A stretch of DNA of 64,000 nt from Methylomonas montana (GCF_030490285.1 NZ_CP129884.1:868001-932000); one strand, 5' to 3'. Counted from the stretch's first letter, positions 46,193-56,871 are shown. Numbers and translations are program-made. The notes: generated from the sequence alone by a model not told the origin.

Positions 46193-46654
46193 ATGCTGAA
46201 ACCACTGCTGATTATCATGCTCACTATTCCGGCCATTGCGAGTGCCGGCGTCTATAAATGCGACATCGATGGTAAAACCGTCTACCAGCAGTCGCCGTGT
46301 GCCAAGGGCCAGGCGGTGGACATTCAAAAGTCTTCGTCCAGTGCCGCTTTCCAGCGCCAAATCGATGCACAACAAACTAGGCAAAACCGGGCCGAACTGC
46401 ACGACATGGCCAACGAAATCGACATGCGTAACGAAATTGCGGCGCGCGCGCAGCTGCGGATGATCGCCGCTCAAAACCGCGCTGAAATGCGTCAGCAAAT
46501 AAGGCGAAACTATGCGGACCAGTTCCAGAAACGTGCTGAGGAACTGAGACATGATGCCTTGCGCGGCAATATTACTGGTGGGTCTTATGGGCAAGCCTGG
46601 CGCAACAATCTCGCGGACGATTACGAGCGCATGGCCAGGGAACAGCGGCAATAG
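46193..46654 (+). CDS. DUF4124-type exported protein
   Basis: The 153-aa product has a signal peptide (MLKPLLIIMLTIPAIASA), then the DUF4124 motif GVYKCDIDGKTVYQQSPCAKG with its Cys pair. A long charged helical C-terminus follows (Gln/Arg-rich, about 55-153). AGGAGG 6 nt before ATG supports the start. The role is unknown; it is probably a host gene just outside the integration scar. Confidence 0.85.
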   Translation: MLKPLLIIMLTIPAIASAGVYKCDIDGKTVYQQSPCAKGQAVDIQKSSSSAAFQRQIDAQQTRQNRAELHDMANEIDMRNEIAARAQLRMIAAQNRAEMRQQIRRNYADQFQKRAEELRHDALRGNITGGSYGQAWRNNLADDYERMAREQRQ

Positions 46655-46877
46655 GCCAGTTTTATCCTATTTTCCGGTAACGATAGCGGATTGCCTTTTG
46701 TCTGCAGGGAGGGCCGCGTTAATTCCTGGATCAACCTCAAGTCCAGGACTGGAATGATACTATTCAAAAAAGCAGTACAATAATCCAATAGGCAAATGCT
46801 GTTACCGGCGTCTACCCAAGAAGCTGTTTGGAAATACTTAAGCCATGTGTATCCAAAGATACTGCCATCGCATAATT

Positions 46878-47789
46878 CTACTGGCCGCGAGCGCAATTGC
46901 GGCCGGCATTTTTCGCCAGATATAACATACGATCGGCCTCATCCAGCAACGCCGATGAAGCTTGTTCCGCTTCCGGAATCGCCGCCGCATAACCGGCGCT
47001 GATCGTGACCTGGCATGAAACTTCGGAGCCGGCATGAGGAATTTGTTGGGACTCGATGTTTAGGCATAACTGTTCGGCGATACGCCGGGCACCTTCGGCG
47101 TCGGTTTCCGGCATCAGCATCACGAATTCCTCGCCGCCGTAACGGGCCACCAAGTCGCCGGACCGGCTCACCATGGCGGCCAGCAGCGTGGCAACCTGTT
47201 TCAGGCAAATGTCGCCGGCGCCATGGCCGTGACAATCGTTATAAGCTTTGAAGTAATCGACATCCACTAGAATCATTGCTAGCGGCAAATGATTGCGTCG
47301 CGCGCGTTTCCATTCGCTTTCCAGGGCTTGATCGAAACGCCGCCGGTTGGGAACGCCGGTCAGGCCGTCTATCCAGGCCATCGCTTCCAGCATATCGGTC
47401 ATCTGCTTCAAACGAATGTGATTGCGTATCCTGGCCTTTACGACCGGTAGGTAGAATGGTTTGGTGATGTAATCCAGTGCGCCGAGATTAAGACCGCGCT
47501 CTTCGTCTTCGCCTCCATTCAATGCCGAGACGAAAATCACCGGAATAGTGCTGGTTTGCGGATCCTCTTTCAGGCGACGGCAAACCTCGTAGCCGTCCAT
47601 GTCCGGCATCGTCACATCCAGCAGGATCACATCAGGCGCGCCCTGCAGGGCAATCGTCTCCAACGCGGTCTCGCCGCTGACCGCCACTTTGACTCGATAA
47701 TCGTAAATCAAATTCTCCGCCAATACCTGGATGTTGGTGGGGGTATCGTCGACAATCAAGATCAACGGTTTGGAAATTTCGATAGTCAT
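46878..47789 (-). CDS. Response regulator diguanylate cyclase (REC-GGDEF)
   Basis: The 303-aa product has a receiver with Asp58 ([14 protein letters not shown]) and KPF near 110, then [34 protein letters not shown] and active site GGEEF (218-222). An inhibitory-site RxxD (RSGD 209-212) sits five residues before GGEEF, so c-di-GMP feedback is expected. Its start overlaps the kinase gene's end by 4 nt. It is the likely output of that kinase. Confidence 0.93.
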   Translation of the reverse strand: MTIEISKPLILIVDDTPTNIQVLAENLIYDYRVKVAVSGETALETIALQGAPDVILLDVTMPDMDGYEVCRRLKEDPQTSTIPVIFVSALNGGEDEERGLNLGALDYITKPFYLPVVKARIRNHIRLKQMTDMLEAMAWIDGLTGVPNRRRFDQALESEWKRARRNHLPLAMILVDVDYFKAYNDCHGHGAGDICLKQVATLLAAMVSRSGDLVARYGGEEFVMLMPETDAEGARRIAEQLCLNIESQQIPHAGSEVSCQVTISAGYAAAIPEAEQASSALLDEADRMLYLAKNAGRNCARGQ

Positions 47790-50700
47790 CGCGATTCTCT
47801 CGCTAAATGCGGCGTTATGAGAGATTCCAGCTCGGCGAGTGTTTCCAGCGCCTGGCTATAATCGATATTGCCGACCTGCTTTTCTATTTGTAGTAGAAGT
47901 CTCTGGGTATCGTGGCCAGGCAAGGCATTTTTCAATAATGCCATTAGCTCGTGAGGCACGAAGTCGCTGCCGTTTAGCAGTAACCGTAGTTTCGCGGTCA
48001 GCGCGGTGGCTGTGAGCCAGTCGGAATCCTCGCCGCCACTTTCCGTAGCGGTAACCGAAGCCGTGAAGTTGGCGATAGTTTGCAGCGTCGAGGCGAGGCT
48101 GTGTTCGAAAGCGGTTATATCATCGTCGATTGGTGCGCCGTTGTTCAGTCGCTCTTCCAAACGGGCGGTAGTCTGATTTAACTCCACAGCACCGATTGCG
48201 CCGGCCGCCCCCTTGAGATTGTGTAGACGCTCCATGGCCAGGTCGGTTTTTCCGTTACACAGGAGATGGTGCCAGTCGTCCGCCGAACTGGCGAATTTCT
48301 CGTGGAAACGGTCGAGTAAATGATGCAGTTTTTCGCCGTTCGTACCCATTATGATCCGGATGTAATCCATATCGAAACCGGGTAGCAGGTAAGGCAAACC
48401 GGTCACCGCGCTTTCGGTGGGTGTTCCAATGGCCGCCGCCGGCGCCGATTGAGTCATTGGCTTGATGCAGCGGACCAGTGCGCTCAGCAAGGTTTGCGGC
48501 AACACGGGTTTGCCGACATGCTCGTCCATACCGGCTGCATAGCAATCATTGCGCTCCCGCTCCTGTACCGCCGCCGTCATCGCGATGATCGGCAAATCGG
48601 CAAATCGAGTATCCTGCCGAATCAGCCGGGAGGCTTCGAGGCCGCTCATCTCCGGCATTTGCAAATCCATCAGCACCGCGTCGAAACTGGCCGTCCGCAC
48701 CGCTTCCACGCCTTCCCGACCGTTATTGGCCACCGTGACAAACAGGCCGGCACTTTCCAGATATTCGCGGGCTACGATCTGGTTGACCTCGTTGTCTTCT
48801 ACCAGCAGGATATGTGCGCCGCGTATCGGCGCCGCCATTGCCGCGAGTTGGGGGCGCGAGTCATCGGTTTGGTCAATCTTGCCACCCTGCAAACGCGTTA
48901 ATGCATCCATCAGCGTCGAAGGCATCACCGGTTTGATCAAAACCTCGTCCGGCATAGCGTCGCCGGCGGCGCGCAATAGTTTTTCGCGACTAAAGGCGGT
49001 GACCATGATCACCACCGGCGCATGGCGAATTTCCTCGCCGAGTACCATCTCCCTGATCGCGCGCGTGACCTGCACGCCGTCCAAGCCCGGCATTTTCCAG
49101 TCGAGCAACACTAATTCGAAATCCAGGTTGGCATCGTTGGCGGTTCTTAGACAGGCTAGCGCGTCTTCCCCGCTCGCCGCTTCCACCACCTGAAAACCCC
49201 AAGCCAGCAAAATGTCTCGCAGTATTTGCCTGGAAATATCCAGGTCGTCGACGATCAGCACTCGCATGCTTTGCAGATGACTGGGCATTTGATTGGCTTT
49301 TTGTTCCACTGGAAAAGGCAGGCGTAGGGTGAATCCAAATACGCTGCCTTCGTGGACCTGGCTTTGCACGATCAATTCGCCGCCCATCATTGCCACCAGT
49401 CGCTTGCTGATGGTCAGGCCGAGGCCGGTGCCGCCAAAACGGCGGGTAATGGAACCGTCGGCCTGAGTAAAGGCTTGAAACAAATGGGTAACCTGCTCCG
49501 TGGTCATACCAATACCCGTATCGCGCACCGAAAATTTCAGCGTCGAGTAGTCGCGCGTGTTGCTGAGTTGCGACACTTTGATATGAATTTCGCCAGCCTC
49601 GGTAAATTTGACGGCATTGCCGACCAGGTTATTCAGCACCTGTCCTAAGCGTAACGCATCGCCGATCAAATACGGCGGCGCGGTTGGGTCGAGTTCCAGT
49701 ACAAGCTCCAAGCCTTTTTCTTCGGCTCTGACGATGAATAGGTTCAGGACATTTTCCAGTACTTCCTCAAGGCTAAATCGTTCCGCCATCAATTCCATGC
49801 GCCCGGATTCGACTTTGGAGTAATCGAGAATATCGTTGGTAATCGCCAATAATGCTAGCGATGAGGTGTGAATTTTTTGCAGATAATCGCGCAGTTTGGG
49901 GGAAGGATCGTTGTTCAGCGCCAGATCGGATAAACCGATGATCGCGTTCATCGGCGTGCGGATTTCATGGCTCATATTGGCGAGGAACATGCCTTTGGCT
50001 CGGGAGGCTGCTTCAGCCTCCTCCTTAGCCTGCAATAATTCAACGGTGCGCTGCGCTACCTCTGCTTCCAGCCGGTCTCGATGGCCCGTCAGCGTGACGT
50101 CGCGCAATTGAATCTCGCTCAGCATGGCATTAAAGGCCTGTACCAGGTCGCCGATCTCGTCAGAGCCGTGTGGCACCACCCGCAGGCTGTAATTTTTATC
50201 GTGGGCGATGATTCGGGAGGCTTTAGCCAATTCCTCTATCGGCCGGGAAATGATGCGCTGCAAGCGGATGACTAGCAGATAAACTAAAACCAGCGCTACC
50301 CCGGCGGCGCCTAGGCCCTTGCCCAGGTCGACCAAATGATCGTTCCATTGCGCGGTGAAATCGGCTTGCAATAAAACATAACCGACCAGCTCGGTATTTT
50401 TGATGACCGGTGTGAATAGTTCGGCGCGCCGGCTCCAAAAATCGGTGCGTAATTGGCGGTATGGTAACCGGTAATCGGCGGGTGGGACGCTGGCAGCCAT
50501 GCTACGGTTCCAATTCGATAGCGTGGCGCCGTCGGCGGAAACCATCCAGGCGGAAGCAATTTCCGGATGTTCTTTCAACGATTCCAATAACCGCCTGGCT
50601 TCGGATTGGTCGGAAAAAACCAATGCGGCCTGACCGTTTTGTGCCAATACGTCTGCCAGGCTGGACAATTCATGCAACGCTTCCCGGTAGCGGCCGAAAG

Positions 50701-50818
50701 CCGAACTGGCCAGCATCACCGAAAGGCTGACGAATAGACAGACCGCGCAACTCAACATGATGATGGACACCAGCTTTCGGCGTAACGACCATTCGGAGAA
50801 GTCAGGTAAAACGCGCAT
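47786..50818 (-). CDS. Hybrid histidine kinase (TM-HAMP-HisKA-REC-REC-HPt)
   Basis: The 1010-aa product starts at ATG 50818 ([16 protein letters not shown]); the frame opens seven codons earlier. TM1 is at about 20-42, then a ~125-residue periplasmic CHASE8-like sensor, TM2 about 170-190, and HAMP. HisKA has [16 protein letters not shown], with an HATPase ([15 protein letters not shown]). Two receivers carry [13 protein letters not shown] and [13 protein letters not shown], and HPt has [12 protein letters not shown]. It lies between the YfiR-like and GGDEF genes. The layout parallels the kinase at 16116. Confidence 0.92.
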   Translation of the reverse strand: MRVLPDFSEWSLRRKLVSIIMLSCAVCLFVSLSVMLASSAFGRYREALHELSSLADVLAQNGQAALVFSDQSEARRLLESLKEHPEIASAWMVSADGATLSNWNRSMAASVPPADYRLPYRQLRTDFWSRRAELFTPVIKNTELVGYVLLQADFTAQWNDHLVDLGKGLGAAGVALVLVYLLVIRLQRIISRPIEELAKASRIIAHDKNYSLRVVPHGSDEIGDLVQAFNAMLSEIQLRDVTLTGHRDRLEAEVAQRTVELLQAKEEAEAASRAKGMFLANMSHEIRTPMNAIIGLSDLALNNDPSPKLRDYLQKIHTSSLALLAITNDILDYSKVESGRMELMAERFSLEEVLENVLNLFIVRAEEKGLELVLELDPTAPPYLIGDALRLGQVLNNLVGNAVKFTEAGEIHIKVSQLSNTRDYSTLKFSVRDTGIGMTTEQVTHLFQAFTQADGSITRRFGGTGLGLTISKRLVAMMGGELIVQSQVHEGSVFGFTLRLPFPVEQKANQMPSHLQSMRVLIVDDLDISRQILRDILLAWGFQVVEAASGEDALACLRTANDANLDFELVLLDWKMPGLDGVQVTRAIREMVLGEEIRHAPVVIMVTAFSREKLLRAAGDAMPDEVLIKPVMPSTLMDALTRLQGGKIDQTDDSRPQLAAMAAPIRGAHILLVEDNEVNQIVAREYLESAGLFVTVANNGREGVEAVRTASFDAVLMDLQMPEMSGLEASRLIRQDTRFADLPIIAMTAAVQERERNDCYAAGMDEHVGKPVLPQTLLSALVRCIKPMTQSAPAAAIGTPTESAVTGLPYLLPGFDMDYIRIIMGTNGEKLHHLLDRFHEKFASSADDWHHLLCNGKTDLAMERLHNLKGAAGAIGAVELNQTTARLEERLNNGAPIDDDITAFEHSLASTLQTIANFTASVTATESGGEDSDWLTATALTAKLRLLLNGSDFVPHELMALLKNALPGHDTQRLLLQIEKQVGNIDYSQALETLAELESLITPHLARESR

Positions 50819-50822
50819 CAAA

Positions 50823-51497
50823 CTATCTCCCGTAAACATAGGTTGCGATGTTCAGTAGTTGGCCGGGCAAATGCAGTCTTGCGTTACGAGTCGATTCCAA
50901 ATTGACCTCGAATACGACGTTGTTGTCGCGAAACAGCAGGGCGATGCCGCCGCCTTTCTCGGCAAAATCGCCGATATCCGACAGCGTTAACACCGGCGCA
51001 TCGCGCAAGGCCTTGAGGGTCACCACGAAGCGTTGCTGCTCGGAGTTGCCGATGAACAATAAGTGGCAGGCCGCCAGATTAGTATCCGTGTAATTGCGTT
51101 GCTCGACCCGTAATTCGCGCTCACCGGCCTTGCGGCCGTCCAGCGCCTGCAATGCGCCGTCCAGCACGTTGTTACCGATCACGCACAGTACGATATTGGC
51201 ATTGGCCGGCAGTGCCTCGGCCGGCCATTCCACGAATTTGGCGAAATTGTAGAGATAGGCGGCTTTGATCTGGCCTTCCGACAGCCCATCCGCTGCCAGC
51301 GTTTGCCAAGGGCCTAACAACAACAGTGCCAGGCCCGACAAGATAAGACTAGCCGGCCGGCAAGGCGGGGTTGCGCACGAAGTGATTAGTTTCCGCAGGT
51401 AGGCGCCGCCGTGTGCATAAAGTGCGCGCAACCACGCAGGCAGGCGTATGTCTACCTGCTCGGTTGGGTGTCCTTGGCGCTTTCGGTGATGCATCAT
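50823..51497 (-). CDS. YfiR-like (DUF4154) periplasmic protein
   Basis: The 224-aa product starts at ATG 51497 or 51494; the frame is open to 51929 but the N-terminal part is non-protein-like. A hydrophobic export segment ([21 protein letters not shown], about 45-65) precedes [18 protein letters not shown], the YfiR family entry motif, then [40 protein letters not shown] and ending [18 protein letters not shown]. YfiR restrains a membrane cyclase in Pseudomonas. Here it probably passes a periplasmic signal to the adjacent hybrid kinase. Starts further inside are possible. Confidence 0.85.
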   Translation of the reverse strand: MMHHRKRQGHPTEQVDIRLPAWLRALYAHGGAYLRKLITSCATPPCRPASLILSGLALLLLGPWQTLAADGLSEGQIKAAYLYNFAKFVEWPAEALPANANIVLCVIGNNVLDGALQALDGRKAGERELRVEQRNYTDTNLAACHLLFIGNSEQQRFVVTLKALRDAPVLTLSDIGDFAEKGGGIALLFRDNNVVFEVNLESTRNARLHLPGQLLNIATYVYGR

Positions 51498-51697
51498 GTG
51501 TCGGGTAAGATACTTGGCCGATGAGTAATCGCTCGCGAGCTGAAAACTGAATGTTCGACAATCAGCGGTTTGGGCCGAAAATTGTCGAAGTATGCGGGAC
51601 CAGACAGGAAATTTGAATAGCTTATTTTCTCTGTCAACGTTTGTATTAAAGTCAAGGTTCGATGAAATCGGGATGAACCGAGTCGTTCTGCCTGTCC

Positions 51698-52786
51698 TTA
51701 GAGGTTGATCCTGGGGCAGGGGCAATAGCCGTTGAGTTCCACGTAAGCCTTGCCAGCCACCGAACCTTGGACGCTGCATGCGCCTTCCCAATAGACTGGA
51801 CCGACCCAGACGACATCTTTGGCGTGCAATTCCTGATCTTTCACCAGCGGTTGTACCGTGAATTTTTCGCCGCGCACTTCGACTTCCCAGCCCGATGGGT
51901 AGGTGCAGCCGGTATGCGGGCTGGTCCATTCCTCCAGCACGGTCACCTGAAAATCTTGGGCGTTCAATTGGATGGTAACGCCGGCGGCATCGGTGAGTGA
52001 ACCCGATTTTTCCACCGAGGAGTCGCTGCCTTTAAAATCGAACAGCATCAGCTGGCGGTTGTCGTCCAGTTCGATGGCAAACCATTGCCAGCCTTGGGTA
52101 ATGGCCTGAAACAGTTCGCCGTATTGGCGGTCGAACCAGCTAGTGCCGCTAACGCGTAAGGTTTCGCCGTTGATGGTCAGCGTGCCGCTGGTTTCCATTT
52201 TGGGGCGCGAGTAGTAATAGGTAAAACCGCCGAAACGATAAGGGTGAGGGTCGCCGCCGTAATGTAAGGAGACTGGTTTGGTGGCTTGTAGCTCGATGTC
52301 CAAGGTGTAGTCGCCGACCTGGGCATGCAAGCGGTCGTGGCCGTCGCCGCCTAGGGCGGTGATTTTGTCCCCGTAGCCGGATTTCAGGTTGAAACCGTTT
52401 TTGTCGCGATTGGGCAGCTTGAATTCGACGTACTCATCGAACGAAAAGCGTTGGGCGTCGACATCGGTCACAGCGGCTTGCGCCAGTTGATCGCGCATGA
52501 ACAGGAAGCTATCGAACGCGAAAAACACCACTTCAAAGCCAAAGCGGCGGCCGTCTTCGCTTTGCAAGTGCCCGGTCCAATACCACCATTGCACTTCTTG
52601 GGACGGTAAAAATGCGTCATGGGCCGGTAGGGTGATAGGCCCGATCAAGCCGCGCCGGGGCATGAACTGATAATAAACCACCACCGCGATCAGTAACGCC
52701 CAGGGCAGAAATGGCGGCGCCAACAAGCTGATGACCATCAAAATCCCGGCCAATATCCAGGGTAGTTTTTTCCAAAGCTTACTCAT
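51698..52786 (-). CDS. AttH/CrtC-like lipocalin-domain protein, membrane-anchored
   Basis: The 362-aa product starts at ATG 52786. Two close hydrophobic segments (about 8-35) anchor it, then PAHDAFLPSQEVQWWYWTGHLQ, SGTSWFDRQYGE, WQWFAIELDDNRQLMLFDFKG, and the end YWEGACSVQG..GKAYVELNGY. These are hallmarks of the AttH/hydroxyneurosporene-synthase (CrtC) family of tandem lipocalin domains. Relatives hydrate carotenoids or act on lipids; the substrate here is not evident. It lies between the receptor and the YfiR-like gene, so it may process what the receptor imports. The C-terminal Cys pair CPCPR is unusual. Confidence 0.82.
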   Translation of the reverse strand: MSKLWKKLPWILAGILMVISLLAPPFLPWALLIAVVVYYQFMPRRGLIGPITLPAHDAFLPSQEVQWWYWTGHLQSEDGRRFGFEVVFFAFDSFLFMRDQLAQAAVTDVDAQRFSFDEYVEFKLPNRDKNGFNLKSGYGDKITALGGDGHDRLHAQVGDYTLDIELQATKPVSLHYGGDPHPYRFGGFTYYYSRPKMETSGTLTINGETLRVSGTSWFDRQYGELFQAITQGWQWFAIELDDNRQLMLFDFKGSDSSVEKSGSLTDAAGVTIQLNAQDFQVTVLEEWTSPHTGCTYPSGWEVEVRGEKFTVQPLVKDQELHAKDVVWVGPVYWEGACSVQGSVAGKAYVELNGYCPCPRINL

Positions 52787-52806
52787 CGTCGTTACTCTCA
52801 AAGGGT

Positions 52807-54867
52807 TCAAAAATCAAAACGCCAGTCGATCTTGCCGTAAATCGAGCGGGGGACTTCCGCGGTAAGGTCGTACAGTGACATCCACGCAACTTCTCGATAT
52901 TCCAAATGTTGCGGCGAGAACAGGTTTTGGGCGACGACAGATAACTCAATGCCGGAATAGGGTTGGTAAGCAAGCCGGGCGTCGAAGGTGGTGTAAGCCG
53001 GAACTGACTGGTCGACTGCTCGGAGCCGGTCTACATGTCGCAGGGTAAGGTCCAGCTTGGTCTGCTCGTTGAGGTCCATCTGCCAACGCAATGAGCCGTG
53101 ATGGCGCGGGCTGAGGCCGGCGGTGTCTGAATTGGCGGAATCGTAGGGTTGTTCGATTTTAATGTGGCTGTAGTTGCCGGTAAACCGCATCCAATCCAAA
53201 ACTTGCCAGTCGGCGGATAGTTCTATACCGCGAGTAGTGACTTCGTGGGTGTTGTTGAACCAGAGCATGGGTTGGGTGAGTGTCACGCCATCAAAAGTCG
53301 GTGTACCCTGGCGAAACATGATCAGATCGGTATAGTGATTGCTGAACGCAGTAATATCGGTCGAGAACTGGCTGGTCCACTGGGCGCGGTAGCCGATTTC
53401 CGCGGCGAAGACCTTTTCTGCTTTGAGGTTGGGATTGGGAAATGCCCTGACCTGAGCCTGATCAAAAGGGGGAAGCGGAATACCCGTCGGAGTCACGCCG
53501 AGGGCAATATTGGATTGCGCCTCGCCGCGCGACGGGGTGCGTGCGGCCCTGGAAACCGATGCCCAGACCGAATGTTGCTCGCTAGGCGTCCATAGTAACC
53601 GAGCATTGGGCTGAACTTGAGTATTGCCGAAATGGCTTTCCTCGAGTTTGGTACCCAGCGTCAACCGTAAAGTGTTGTCTATCAGTGTGATATCGTCCTG
53701 CACGAAGACGCTGCCATTGTGATAACCCAGGCTGTTGGGGCTATAGGCAATCGCGGAGGTGCTGGTGGCGGAACTGTGGATGAATCGGTAATTGACGCCC
53801 CACATCAGGTCGTGGCTGGGACTGGGATGTAGGCGATGCTGAAAGTCGATGTCCAGCATGTCCTGGTCGTCCGATAACGCCGGCGCGCTGAAGCTGACCC
53901 GGTCATAATAGCTTTGCAGCTTAAATTCCGAACCATCGCTGAAAGCGCCCTCCCAGCGTGCCAGGAGGTTGGCACCATCGGCGTGATTGTCGACGTTGGA
54001 TATACTATTGAATGGCGGCGCAGTCGTTACGGGGCCGGTTGTGTTGCCGACAGTTTTTCGGTAGACGTCGCCCTGCACCGTGAAGCGGTGATCGCTGGAA
54101 ATTCTGTCGTCGATGCGAAATCCGGCCTGCACCGAGCGCCAGTCGTCATGCAGCCGTTGCCCCGATGAACCGACAAAGGCCTCGTGTTCGAAAGTCTTTG
54201 CGTAGATACGGTAACTGCCGTCGTTACCGATTTGGCCACCGTGACGGTAACCGGCGAACCCTTGTTCTTGATTGCCGCCGCCGGCGACGAACAGATTGCC
54301 TTCGGTGTCTTTGGCCTTCCTGGTGATGATATTGATGACGCCGTTGACGGCGTTGGCGCCCCACATCACGGCGCCGGGGCCGCGGATCACCTCGATACGC
54401 TCGATGTCTTCCATCAGGGTGTCCTGCAAATTCCAGAACACGCCGGAAAACAAGGGCGTATAAATCGTGCGCCCGTCCATCAACACCAGTAATTTATTGG
54501 CGTACTTGCCGTTGAAGCCGCGGGCGGTGATGGCCCAGGAGCTGGCGTTGATTTGCGCCACGTCGATACCCGGCGCCATGCGCAAGGCATCGGGGATGCT
54601 GGTTGCGCCGGAACGGCGAATGTCGTCCTGGCTGATCACGAACGCCGCTGCGGCGGTATCGGACAGGGTTTGCGATTTTCGGGATGCGGAAGAGACTTCC
54701 ATCTGCATCAGTTCGTTGATCGATAAGCTTTCGATATCCGGCGCAACCTCTTCGGCGGCGGCCTTGCCCTGCAAGCCGGTGCCGAGCGCGATTCCGAACA
54801 GCAAGAAGCCTAGAGAGTTTGTTACATGCCATTGAAACCGGCAATTTCGTTGCATCGTTGATTTCAT
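52807..54867 (-). CDS. TonB-dependent outer-membrane receptor
   Basis: The 686-aa product has a signal peptide ending near AAA, and a TonB-box region is not obvious. The plug domain (about 60-180) is SINELMQMEVSSASRK.., DALRMAPGIDVAQINAS, ITARGFNGKYANKLLVLMDGR and IERIEVIRGPGAVMWGANAVNGVINI. A 22-strand barrel follows to a C-terminal Phe (KIDWRFDF). The ELMQMEVSSASRK start is typical of receptors linked to YfiR/kinase/GGDEF operons. It heads the minus-strand set down to 46878. The ligand is unknown. Confidence 0.9.
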   Translation of the reverse strand: MKSTMQRNCRFQWHVTNSLGFLLFGIALGTGLQGKAAAEEVAPDIESLSINELMQMEVSSASRKSQTLSDTAAAAFVISQDDIRRSGATSIPDALRMAPGIDVAQINASSWAITARGFNGKYANKLLVLMDGRTIYTPLFSGVFWNLQDTLMEDIERIEVIRGPGAVMWGANAVNGVINIITRKAKDTEGNLFVAGGGNQEQGFAGYRHGGQIGNDGSYRIYAKTFEHEAFVGSSGQRLHDDWRSVQAGFRIDDRISSDHRFTVQGDVYRKTVGNTTGPVTTAPPFNSISNVDNHADGANLLARWEGAFSDGSEFKLQSYYDRVSFSAPALSDDQDMLDIDFQHRLHPSPSHDLMWGVNYRFIHSSATSTSAIAYSPNSLGYHNGSVFVQDDITLIDNTLRLTLGTKLEESHFGNTQVQPNARLLWTPSEQHSVWASVSRAARTPSRGEAQSNIALGVTPTGIPLPPFDQAQVRAFPNPNLKAEKVFAAEIGYRAQWTSQFSTDITAFSNHYTDLIMFRQGTPTFDGVTLTQPMLWFNNTHEVTTRGIELSADWQVLDWMRFTGNYSHIKIEQPYDSANSDTAGLSPRHHGSLRWQMDLNEQTKLDLTLRHVDRLRAVDQSVPAYTTFDARLAYQPYSGIELSVVAQNLFSPQHLEYREVAWMSLYDLTAEVPRSIYGKIDWRFDF

Positions 54868-55241
54868 TTGTTACTTATTATTTTTCAGCGGATTAAGCAT
54901 AGTCGAATATAAAACGGACGATATTCTCTCGAAAGACCGTTTACAAGATAGTCCCTAAACCAAAATAAGGTGTTAGGTGCCGGCAAACAGTCCAAAATTG
55001 TTTGGGTTTTTAGAGGGTTATCACAATTCGCCGGGTAAAAAAATGCTGGAGCAGCATCCGAACTGCGCCGGCACGAATCTTGAGAACATTCTATAGCTGG
55101 CCTATAGATTTGTAGGATACTGGCGGCGCTTAAAGACCTATAAAATATAGGGTTAGCCGAATGCGCCACGAAATAGCGCCATCGCAGTGGGCGAATTCTT
55201 ACAAACGCGTCCCGGCTGTTGTGCCGTTACAAACATAAATC
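54868..55241. promoter_or_regulatory. Divergent region before receptor and nifB
   Basis: This stretch is non-coding. Repeated CTATAG words (55091-55096, 55102-55107) and the palindrome CCTATAaaaTATAGG (55137-55151) could be operators for the minus-strand receptor operon. I find no clear riboswitch. Confidence 0.4.
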
Positions 55242-55257
55242 TGTGTTATTTGCGACA
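55242..55257 (+). promoter_or_regulatory. NifA upstream activating sequence
   Basis: TGT-N10-ACA (TGTGTTATTTGCGACA) matches the NifA site exactly and lies about 75 bp before the -24 element, within the usual range. Confidence 0.82.
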
Positions 55258-55289
55258 ATTCAGCGGCTTATGATAAAAAAACATTTAAA

Positions 55290-55302
55290 TATCAGTTATT
55301 TA
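55290..55302 (+). promoter_or_regulatory. IHF site
   Basis: TATCAGTTATTTA fits the consensus WATCARNNNNTTR at every defined position. It sits between the NifA site and the promoter in very AT-rich DNA, where bending would bring NifA to sigma-54 polymerase. Confidence 0.7.
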
Positions 55303-55317
55303 AATTAATTTAATAAC

Positions 55318-55333
55318 TGGCATGGCCTGTGCT
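55318..55333 (+). promoter_or_regulatory. Sigma-54 (-24/-12) promoter of nifB
   Basis: TGGCATGGCCTGTGCT has GG (55319-55320) and GC (55331-55332) at the required spacing and matches the consensus TGGCACG-N4-TTGCW in most positions. It overlaps an ATG at 55322 that therefore cannot be the translation start. Confidence 0.85.
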
Positions 55334-55369
55334 TTCTCACTGTATAACCAATCAAGTGAGGTGAAGAAT

Positions 55370-56863
55370 ATGGAACTGCCAGTATTAAACGAAACTCCAG
55401 CAGCAAGCGCAGGCGGCTGCTCCTCTCATTCTTGCGGTACCAGCGATGATCAGCTGGGCCATCTGTCCGACGAGATTCGCGCCAAGGTGGAGAACCATCC
55501 GTGCTACTCCGAAGACGCCCACCATTACTTCGCGCGGATGCATGTCGCGGTCGCGCCAGCCTGTAATATTCAATGCCATTACTGCAACCGCAAATACGAT
55601 TGCTCCAACGAGTCGCGTCCGGGCGTGGTGTCCGAGCTGTTGACGCCGGATCAAGCTGTTAAGAAAACCATGGCGGTGGCGGCCAATATCCCGCAAATGA
55701 CTGTGCTGGGTATCGCCGGCCCCGGCGACCCGCTGGCCAATCCGGAGCGCACGTTCGAAACCTTCCGTCGCCTGAGTGCGGAAGCGCCGGACATCAAACT
55801 GTGCGTCTCCACCAATGGTCTGGCCTTGCCGGAGTCGGTCGAGGAATTGGCCAAACACAATATCGACCACGTCACCATCACCATTAACTGCGTGGATCCG
55901 GAAGTCGGTGCGCAAATTTATCCGTGGATTTTCTGGGAAAACAAACGCATCAAAGGCGTGAAAGGCGCGAAAATTTTGATCGAGCAGCAGCAAAAAGGCC
56001 TGGAAATGCTGACCGCCAGAGGGATTTTGGTCAAGGTCAACTCGGTGATGATCCCCGGCGTCAACGACAAACACTTGGCTGAAGTCAGCAAAATCGTCAA
56101 AGCCAAGGGCGCCTTCCTGCACAACGTGATGCCTTTGATCGCCGAAGCCGAACACGGCACCTTCTACGGTGTAATGGGCCAACGCGGCCCGACTCAGGAC
56201 GAATTGATGGATCTGCAAGACGCTTGCTCCGGCGACATGAACATGATGCGCCATTGCCGTCAATGCCGTGCCGACGCGGTTGGCTTGTTGGGCGAAGACC
56301 GCGGCGACGAGTTTACGATGGACAAAATCGAGGCGATGGAAATCGATTACCAATCGGCAATGGAAAAACGCAAGGTCATCCATGAAGCAATCACCGAGGA
56401 AATGCATAGCAAGCGCGCCGCCAAGGCCGAATCCGAAGCCAAACATGCTCAGGAAGAAAAACTGAACACCCGGCCGGTGCTGATGGCGATCGCGACCAGC
56501 GGTCAAGGCGTGATCAATATGCACTTCGGGCATGCGAAGGAATTCCTGATCTACGAAGCATCGCCGGACGGCGTGCGTTTCATGAGCCATCGCAAGACCG
56601 ATTTGTATTGCGGCGGCGACGATACCTGCGGCGAAGGCGAGAGCGTGTTGCAACAAACCATCCGCTCTTTGGCCGGCTGCGAAGCGGTGTTGTGTTCCAA
56701 AATCGGTTACGAGCCATGGGATATGCTGGAAAAAGCCGGCATCGTGCCTAACGGCGAGCACGCGATGGAGCCTATCGAAGAAGCGGTGATGGCGGTTTAT
56801 AAGGAAATGGCCGCTGCCGGTAAGTTGGATGAGGTTAAAACCGAGGAACGCGCGACGGCGTAA
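55370..56863 (+). CDS. nifB: Nitrogenase FeMo-cofactor biosynthesis protein NifB
   Basis: The 497-aa product starts at ATG 55370 behind GAGGTGA, since the upstream ATG lies in the promoter. Radical SAM Cys are at 65, 69 and 72 (ACNIQCHYCNRK), extra cluster ligands CSSHSC and HHYFARMHVAVAP precede, and AGPGDPLANPERTF follows. The C-terminal ~110 residues form a NifX-like domain (ATSGQGVINMHFGHAKEF...). It makes NifB-co, the carbide-containing 8Fe core of FeMo-co, from two [4Fe-4S] clusters and SAM. It is NifA-activated. Confidence 0.97.
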   Translation: MELPVLNETPAASAGGCSSHSCGTSDDQLGHLSDEIRAKVENHPCYSEDAHHYFARMHVAVAPACNIQCHYCNRKYDCSNESRPGVVSELLTPDQAVKKTMAVAANIPQMTVLGIAGPGDPLANPERTFETFRRLSAEAPDIKLCVSTNGLALPESVEELAKHNIDHVTITINCVDPEVGAQIYPWIFWENKRIKGVKGAKILIEQQQKGLEMLTARGILVKVNSVMIPGVNDKHLAEVSKIVKAKGAFLHNVMPLIAEAEHGTFYGVMGQRGPTQDELMDLQDACSGDMNMMRHCRQCRADAVGLLGEDRGDEFTMDKIEAMEIDYQSAMEKRKVIHEAITEEMHSKRAAKAESEAKHAQEEKLNTRPVLMAIATSGQGVINMHFGHAKEFLIYEASPDGVRFMSHRKTDLYCGGDDTCGEGESVLQQTIRSLAGCEAVLCSKIGYEPWDMLEKAGIVPNGEHAMEPIEEAVMAVYKEMAAAGKLDEVKTEERATA

Positions 56864-56871
56864 ATAGGTAG

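Noticed and set aside
51498..51929. N-terminal extension of the YfiR-like protein
   Set aside because: Arg/Gly/Pro-rich non-protein-like sequence before the export signal, partly antisense-type composition next to the AttH gene end.
55322..55369. Upstream ATG as nifB start
   Set aside because: It lies within the -24/-12 promoter, before any transcript could begin.
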